Assembly (NCBI GenBank): GCA_905479715.1
Contig: CAJQNR010000082.1
Span: 1-64,000 of the forward strand
Length of the DNA stretch: 64,000 nt
DNA from: an uncultured Sphingorhabdus sp.
GTDB taxonomy: Bacteria > Pseudomonadota > Alphaproteobacteria > Sphingomonadales > Sphingomonadaceae
Reading direction: 5' to 3'
This document shows, piece by piece, positions 59,876 to 64,000 of the stretch (position 1 is the stretch's first letter; every line of letters begins with the position of its first letter). Made by a program: the position numbers and the translations under genes. Under the pieces are notes generated by a model. It had not been told where the DNA came from. It searched no databases and saw nothing but the letters and a program-made list of their open reading frames with translations.

Positions 59876-60195
59876 CAATTTGCTCCTCTAGCCGCTTTTT
59901 CTTCCAGTCCGGACAGGCCTTCGCGGCGCGCCAGTTCGGCGGTCACATCATCGAGAGACAGGTCCATATCGGCCAGCAACACCATCAGGTGAAAGACCAG
60001 GTCGGCCGCTTCCCCGGTCATCCCCTCCTTATCATCAAGCACAGCGGCAATTACCGCTTCGGTCGCCTCTTCCCCGAGCTTTTCGGCCATTTTGGCGCGG
60101 CCCTTGGCCCGCAGGCTGGCGACGTAGCTTTGGTCCGGCTCCGCTTCGCGGCGTTCCAAAATCGTGCGTTCGAGAGATTTGAGAATATTGGTCAT
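59875..60195 (-). CDS. hisE: Phosphoribosyl-ATP diphosphatase
   Basis: A 106-residue HisE. The MazG-like metal-binding helices read EKLGEEATEAVIAAV and EAADLVFHLMVLLADMD. It hydrolyses phosphoribosyl-ATP to phosphoribosyl-AMP, step two of histidine synthesis. It is the only his gene here separated from hisF by another gene and terminator, so it probably has its own promoter in 60196-60262. Confidence 0.94.
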   Translation of the reverse strand: MTNILKSLERTILERREAEPDQSYVASLRAKGRAKMAEKLGEEATEAVIAAVLDDKEGMTGEAADLVFHLMVLLADMDLSLDDVTAELARREGLSGLEEKAARGAN

Positions 60196-60262
60196 CGCTG
60201 GCGGTTTGCGCGACGAATCGCCTGTTCGTCAAGTCCTAGCGGCACAAGTTTGCACATCTCGT

Positions 60263-60296
60263 AAAAAAGGGCCGCCAGTGCCCCCACTGACGACCC
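60263..60296 (-). terminator. Intrinsic terminator after the PEP-CTERM gene
   Basis: On the minus strand a 12-bp stem (two G-T pairs) with a GGGG loop is followed by six T. It lies 52 bases after the PEP-CTERM gene stop and ahead of hisE, so hisE and HIT are likely transcribed separately from hisBHAF. Confidence 0.85.
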
Positions 60297-60347
60297 GGAA
60301 CCGGCCAGCCTGTAATTGGAGAACAGGTGGCTCGGGAATCATGATGG

Positions 60348-60722
60348 CTAGCGCTTTTTGCGGCGCCGGGCAGCCATTCGGCCAGTAACCAGTCCGGCCA
60401 GACCAAGGCCGAGCATCAGCATGTTGGACGGTTCAGGAACCGGTGTCCCGCCGCTTGAATAACCACCGGAGGAACCTGTCCCGCCGCTAGATCCGGTCGA
60501 TGTGCTGGTTGAGCCGCCATAGCTCGAGGAGCCCCAGCCCGAACTGCCCCATCCGGAACTGCCGCCACGTGAACTGCTTCCACGGGAGCTACTACCGCCG
60601 GAACTGCTCCAGCCCTTCACGCTTCCGCGACTGTCGCTGCTCGAGGTCGCTTCCGCCGGGGCGGCTGCGACGACAGCAATCGCTGCAGCAGCGGTCCAGA
60701 TTGTATATTTCATCACTTTCAT
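60348..60722 (-). CDS. Short Ser/Gly-rich PEP-CTERM sorting-signal protein
   Basis: A 124-residue exported protein. A signal peptide (residues 1-25, ending about EATS) precedes a low-complexity Ser/Gly-rich middle. The C-terminus has the PEP-CTERM tripartite signal: PVPEPSN, a hydrophobic span MLMLGLGLAGLVTG and a basic RMAARRRKKR end. An exosortase should process it at the cell envelope; none is in the window. Its position in the his cluster is odd. Confidence 0.88.
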   Translation of the reverse strand: MKVMKYTIWTAAAAIAVVAAAPAEATSSSDSRGSVKGWSSSGGSSSRGSSSRGGSSGWGSSGWGSSSYGGSTSTSTGSSGGTGSSGGYSSGGTPVPEPSNMLMLGLGLAGLVTGRMAARRRKKR

Positions 60723-60918
60723 GATCGAATTCCATTCCCACGTTCAAAAATCTTATGGAAATAGTTAAGCAAGAGCCTTGCCAGTTCGCCGGAAAGCGCA
60801 GCTTTGGGACGATAGAATAGTTAACGAGATTTCGAAAAACCAGAAAATGTAAAGTGAACCGACATTAACCATCGCTCACCATGGCGATCATCGGCGGATA
60901 TTTACAATTTTGGCCGGA

Positions 60919-61680
60919 TCAGGCCCGGGCGGGGAGCTTCGCGGCGCGCAGTGCGGCATGGGCATCGGCGATGCTATATTGACCAAAGTGGAATATGGAG
61001 GCGGCGAGCACCGCATTCGCATGGCCTTTGGTCACGCCCTCGACCAGATGGTCGAGATTGCCGACCCCGCCGCTGGCCACGACCGGAATCGAGACGGCAT
61101 CGGCCAACGTGCGCGTTAACTCGAGATCATAGCCGTCGCGGGTTCCGTCACGGTCCATCGAGGTCACCAGCAACTCCCCTGCCCCCAGATCGGCCATGCG
61201 GACGGCATGTTCCAGCGCGTCAATGCCGGTCGGGGTACGGCCCCCATGGGTGAATATTTCCCAGCGGCCTTCTTCGACTTTCCGGGCATCGATCGAGGCA
61301 ACCATGCACTGGCTGCCGAAGCGGGTGGCGATATCACTGACCACTTCGGGCCGCGACACAGCCGCGCTGTTCACCGCAACCTTGTCCGCTCCGGCCATCA
61401 ACAAGGCCCGCGCATCGTCCGCGGTGCGGACACCGCCGCCGACGGTCACCGGCATGAAACAGACCTCGGCGGTGCGCCGGACCACATCGATGATCGTATC
61501 GCGATTTTCATGGCTAGCGGTAATGTCGAGGAAGCAGAGCTCGTCAGCGCCAGCGGCATCATAGGCCTGCGCCTGCTCGACCGGATCACCGGCGTCCTGC
61601 AGATCAACGAAATTGACGCCCTTGACCACCCGGCCATTGGCGACATCGAGACAGGGAATGACGCGGATACGGACGGTCAT
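60919..61680 (-). CDS. hisF: Imidazole glycerol phosphate synthase, cyclase subunit
   Basis: A 253-residue (beta/alpha)8 barrel. The opening [19 protein letters not shown] carries the catalytic Asp (D11 in CLDV), and the second catalytic Asp is in [14 protein letters not shown]. Phosphate-binding GGG/SGGVG segments are present ([18 protein letters not shown]). With HisH it makes imidazole glycerol phosphate and AICAR. It is downstream of hisA with a palindrome in between. Confidence 0.97.
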   Translation of the reverse strand: MTVRIRVIPCLDVANGRVVKGVNFVDLQDAGDPVEQAQAYDAAGADELCFLDITASHENRDTIIDVVRRTAEVCFMPVTVGGGVRTADDARALLMAGADKVAVNSAAVSRPEVVSDIATRFGSQCMVASIDARKVEEGRWEIFTHGGRTPTGIDALEHAVRMADLGAGELLVTSMDRDGTRDGYDLELTRTLADAVSIPVVASGGVGNLDHLVEGVTKGHANAVLAASIFHFGQYSIADAHAALRAAKLPARA

Positions 61681-61693
61681 GAGCGTCCTGCCG

Positions 61694-61762
61694 TTCGTGT
61701 CGAGCGAAGTCGAGCGACACTGTCCTGCGATTTCAAGATGTCTCGACTGCGCTCGACACGAG
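61694..61762. repeat. Palindromic REP-like element between hisA and hisF
   Basis: Left arm 61694-61714 (TTCGTGTCGAGCGAAGTCGA...) matches the reverse complement of 61742-61762 at 19 of 21 positions. Elements of this kind are common in sphingomonad genomes as dispersed intergenic palindromes (from memory). It lies between cotranscribed his genes and could influence mRNA stability. Confidence 0.65.
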
Positions 61763-61776
61763 TGGATTGGAACCGC

Positions 61777-62505
61777 TCAACCACGATTGGCCATCGCAAT
61801 CGCGGTCGCCAGATCGAGCCGCCCGTCATAGAGCGCCCTTCCGGTGATCACCCCTTCGACGCCGTCCTTGGCGTGGAGGCTCAGAATATGGATATCGTCC
61901 AGTCCCTTGACCCCGCCGCTGGCGATCACCGGGATATCGACACCCCGCGCCAGATCGACCGTGGCTTCGATATTGCAGCCGGTGAGCATGCCGTCGCGGC
62001 CGACGTCGGTGAACAGGATCGAGGCAACGCCTGCGTCTTCAAAGCGGCGGGCGAGATCGCGGACGCTGACATCCGATACGTCGGCCCATCCTTCGGTCGC
62101 GACCATGCCGTCGCGCGCGTCGACCGCAACAACGATGCCGCCTTCATATTCCTTCGCCATGTCCTTGACGAAATCGGGGTCCTTGAGCGCAGCGGTGCCA
62201 ATCACCAGCCGGGCGACCCCCAGTTCAAACCAGCGTTCAACCGTCTCGCGATTGCGGATGCCGCCGCCGAGCTGGACATAGCCGGGAAAGCTGGCGACAA
62301 TCGCTTCCACCGCTTCCGCGTTCTGGGGGGATCCGGCAAAGGCGCCGTCAAGATCAACAACGTGAATATGCTCGGCACCGGCAGCGGCAAACAGGCCTGC
62401 CTGTTCGGCTGGATTGTCGCCGTAAACGGTGGCGCGATCCATATCGCCTTCGGAAAGGCGAACGACTTCACCGGATTTGAGGTCAATTGCAGGAAATACG
62501 ATCAT
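61777..62505 (-). CDS. hisA: Phosphoribosylformimino-AICAR ribotide isomerase
   Basis: A 242-residue half-barrel-derived enzyme. IVFPAIDLKSGEVVRL carries the catalytic Asp in its first strand and FTDVGRDGMLTGCN the second. It isomerises ProFAR to PRFAR ahead of the HisH-HisF step. It lies between hisH and hisF with short gaps, each holding a palindromic element. Confidence 0.97.
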   Translation of the reverse strand: MIVFPAIDLKSGEVVRLSEGDMDRATVYGDNPAEQAGLFAAAGAEHIHVVDLDGAFAGSPQNAEAVEAIVASFPGYVQLGGGIRNRETVERWFELGVARLVIGTAALKDPDFVKDMAKEYEGGIVVAVDARDGMVATEGWADVSDVSVRDLARRFEDAGVASILFTDVGRDGMLTGCNIEATVDLARGVDIPVIASGGVKGLDDIHILSLHAKDGVEGVITGRALYDGRLDLATAIAMANRG

Positions 62506-62526
62506 TTCAGAAATTCCGTTGGTGGT

Positions 62527-62576
62527 GGGCTTGTCGAACCATGGCTATCTGGCGAGAAAGATCCTTCGACAGGCTC
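62527..62576. repeat. Palindromic element between hisH and hisA
   Basis: GGGCTTGTCGAA (62527-62538) and TTCGACAGGCTC (62565-62576) form an inverted repeat with two mismatches around a 26-base spacer, of the dispersed type seen in sphingomonads (from memory). It differs in sequence from the element at 61694-61762. Confidence 0.55.
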
Positions 62577-62599
62577 TGGACGAACGGTGTTCATCATAG

Positions 62600-63220
62600 T
62601 CATGGTTTCCACTCCAGAAAACGCTTGAGAAAGGCCAGCCCGTAAGCCTGGCTTTTCTCCGGATGAAATTGCACGCCGACGATATTGTCGCGGCCGACCG
62701 CCGATACCAGCGGCCCGCCGTGGCTGGTCTTGGCCAGAATATCCGCCTCGTTCACAGCATCAAAATGATAGCCGTGCAGATAATAAGCTTCGCCGGATTC
62801 GAGAAGATCATGCCCCTCGGTCGGGGTGACATCATTCCAGCCCATATGCGGGATTTTGATTTCGTCACTGGCGGGTTCGATTGCCTTTACCGTACCGCTG
62901 ATCCAGCCGAGACCGTCATGCTCGCCAAATTCAATGCCCTTGTCGGCGAGCATCTGCATTCCGACACAGATGCCGAGAAAGGGAATGGCTTCGCCGCGGA
63001 CCCGCCGATCCATCGCAGCGACCATGCCGTCAATGGCTACCAACGCATCGCGACAGGCACCAAAAGCGCCAACACCGGGCAATATGATCCGGTCCGCCCG
63101 CGCAACCATGGTCGGGTCGGCCGTCACCGCCACATCCCCGGCCCCTGCTGCGATCAGCGCATTATGAACACTGTGCAGATTGCCGGCGCCAAAATCGATC
63201 AGCGCGATTGTCTCAGCCAC
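62600..63220 (-). CDS. hisH: Imidazole glycerol phosphate synthase, glutaminase subunit
   Basis: A 206-residue class I glutamine amidotransferase. The nucleophile elbow GICVGMQML holds the catalytic Cys; the His and Glu follow in [10 protein letters not shown]. It supplies ammonia from glutamine to HisF. It overlaps hisB by eight bases at its start, so the two are coupled. Confidence 0.97.
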   Translation of the reverse strand: MAETIALIDFGAGNLHSVHNALIAAGAGDVAVTADPTMVARADRIILPGVGAFGACRDALVAIDGMVAAMDRRVRGEAIPFLGICVGMQMLADKGIEFGEHDGLGWISGTVKAIEPASDEIKIPHMGWNDVTPTEGHDLLESGEAYYLHGYHFDAVNEADILAKTSHGGPLVSAVGRDNIVGVQFHPEKSQAYGLAFLKRFLEWKP

Positions 63221-63806
63221 CCAACTGCCCCTTGGTCGAGGGAATCGCGTCGCCCTTGCGCGGATCGCGCTCTACCGCCTGACGCATCGCCCGGGCAAAG
63301 CCCTTGAAGATGCTTTCCGCGATATGGTGATTATTCTCGCCATAGAGCAATTCGATATGCAGGGTGATCCCGGCAGCATCGGCGACGCTGTGGAACCAGT
63401 GCTTGAACAATTCGGTATCCATCTCGCCGAGCCGTTCCTGGGTGAAACCTGCATTCCAGACGAAATAGGGCCGCCCCGAGATATCGAGCGCGACCCGGCT
63501 CAATGTCTCGTCCATCGGCGAATAGGCACTGCCGTAGCGCACGATACCGGCCTTGTCGCCGAGCGCCTGGTTAATCGCCTGGCCCACTGCGATCGCGCTG
63601 TCTTCGGTCGTGTGGTGCTGATCGACGTGGAGATCGCCCTTGATCCGCAATTTCAGGTCAATCAGCGAATGACGCGAAAATTGCTCGATCATATGATCGA
63701 GAAAACCGATGCCGGTAGACACGTCAAATTGGCCGGTTCCATCGAGGTTCAGCTCGACGAAAATCTCGGTTTCCTTGGTATTTCGTTCAATTGTCGCAGT
63801 TCTCAT
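63213..63806 (-). CDS. hisB: Imidazoleglycerol-phosphate dehydratase
   Basis: A 197-residue monofunctional dehydratase. Metal-binding histidines appear in [33 protein letters not shown] and the later GENNHHIAE segment. It acts after HisF/HisH. It is the first gene of the visible his run on the minus strand, with a 114-base gap to the divergent sspB; the promoter for both must lie there. Confidence 0.97.
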   Translation of the reverse strand: MRTATIERNTKETEIFVELNLDGTGQFDVSTGIGFLDHMIEQFSRHSLIDLKLRIKGDLHVDQHHTTEDSAIAVGQAINQALGDKAGIVRYGSAYSPMDETLSRVALDISGRPYFVWNAGFTQERLGEMDTELFKHWFHSVADAAGITLHIELLYGENNHHIAESIFKGFARAMRQAVERDPRKGDAIPSTKGQLGG

Positions 63807-63920
63807 GCCACTGGCCTATAAAGGGTTGGACAAATCAGGCAAGAATTTCGCGGCCTTTGCTTGATAGGAAATTCATTTTACGCTCTTGACCCGCTGCTCG
63901 CTTCGCGCCACCTAGTGCAA

Positions 63921-64000
63921 ATGAGTGATGATGCCCCAGATAGCCTGATTCCTTACGATGAAATCGTCCAGGAAGCCCTGCGCGCGGTGGTAGGCCGGGT
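63921..64000 (+). CDS. sspB: Start of SspB-like ClpXP adaptor (partial, runs off the window)
   Basis: From the ATG at 63921 the frame reads MSDDAPDSLIPYDEIVQEAL and continues RAVVGRV at the window edge. This opening matches the N-terminus of alphaproteobacterial SspB, which delivers ssrA-tagged proteins to ClpXP. Only 26 codons are visible, so the call rests on the N-terminal resemblance. Confidence 0.75.
   Translation, partial: MSDDAPDSLIPYDEIVQEALRAVVGR

Noticed and set aside
61207-62628. Plus-strand open frame of 473 codons
   Set aside because: It crosses the opposite strand of hisF and hisA and the intergenic palindrome, so it cannot be a real gene.

Overview
This window reads as chromosomal DNA of a sphingomonad-like alphaproteobacterium (Sphingomonadales, perhaps near Sphingopyxis, Sphingorhabdus or Parasphingorhabdus). 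The grounds are gene content and protein style: tRNA-Tyr next to a SpoU methyltransferase, a hisB-hisH-hisA-hisF..hisE cluster, an SspB start, NodT-type outer membrane factors, a PEP-CTERM protein, and short palindromes of a type familiar from sphingomonads. The genus is inference. Functions are assigned by reading motifs; no search was run.

Layout. 0-10 kb holds housekeeping genes: tRNA-Tyr, rlmB, two tandem paralogous lipoproteins, a [2Fe-2S] ferredoxin, alkA, and a four-gene minus-strand run made of an osmoprotectant-type ABC ATPase, a permease-binding-protein fusion, a small exported protein and an odd SDR. A classical SDR, a pterin dehydratase and ccmAB follow. 10-18.3 kb is a chemotaxis cluster on the minus strand (cheA-cheW-cheY-cheB-cheR, then a GGDEF-EAL protein and an MCP). 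18.7-34.3 kb carries putA, a GNAT acetyltransferase, a four-gene MacAB/NodT-type tripartite efflux operon, trxC, pgm and a three-gene operon of erythromycin-esterase-like protein, alpha/beta hydrolase and phosphoribosyltransferase.

34.4-57.6 kb is the striking part. A run of minus-strand genes about 20 kb long encodes a repetitive surface protein of about 4,808 residues, an outer membrane TolC-like lipoprotein, two HlyD-type adaptors (one with a GAF-like cytoplasmic N-terminus) and a multi-pass M50 metalloprotease fused to an HlyD-like arm and preceded by a PqqD-like domain. There is no ABC ATPase in the operon and I saw no RTX repeats in the giant protein. It instead starts with an LEPR-type motif followed by a DUF4347-like His/Cys domain. 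I read this as a dedicated export and processing machine for one giant adhesin, different from classical type I secretion. The block, plus one orphan ORF, lies between two imperfect direct repeats of about 42 bp (34397-34437 and 57553-57594). The right copy overlaps the 3' end of tRNA-Phe, next to an IS200-type transposase remnant, so the block may have been acquired as an island.

57.7-64 kb returns to core genes: yacG, an NSS sodium symporter, a HIT protein, hisE, a PEP-CTERM protein gene with its own terminator inserted in the his cluster, hisF, hisA, hisH, hisB and the first codons of sspB.
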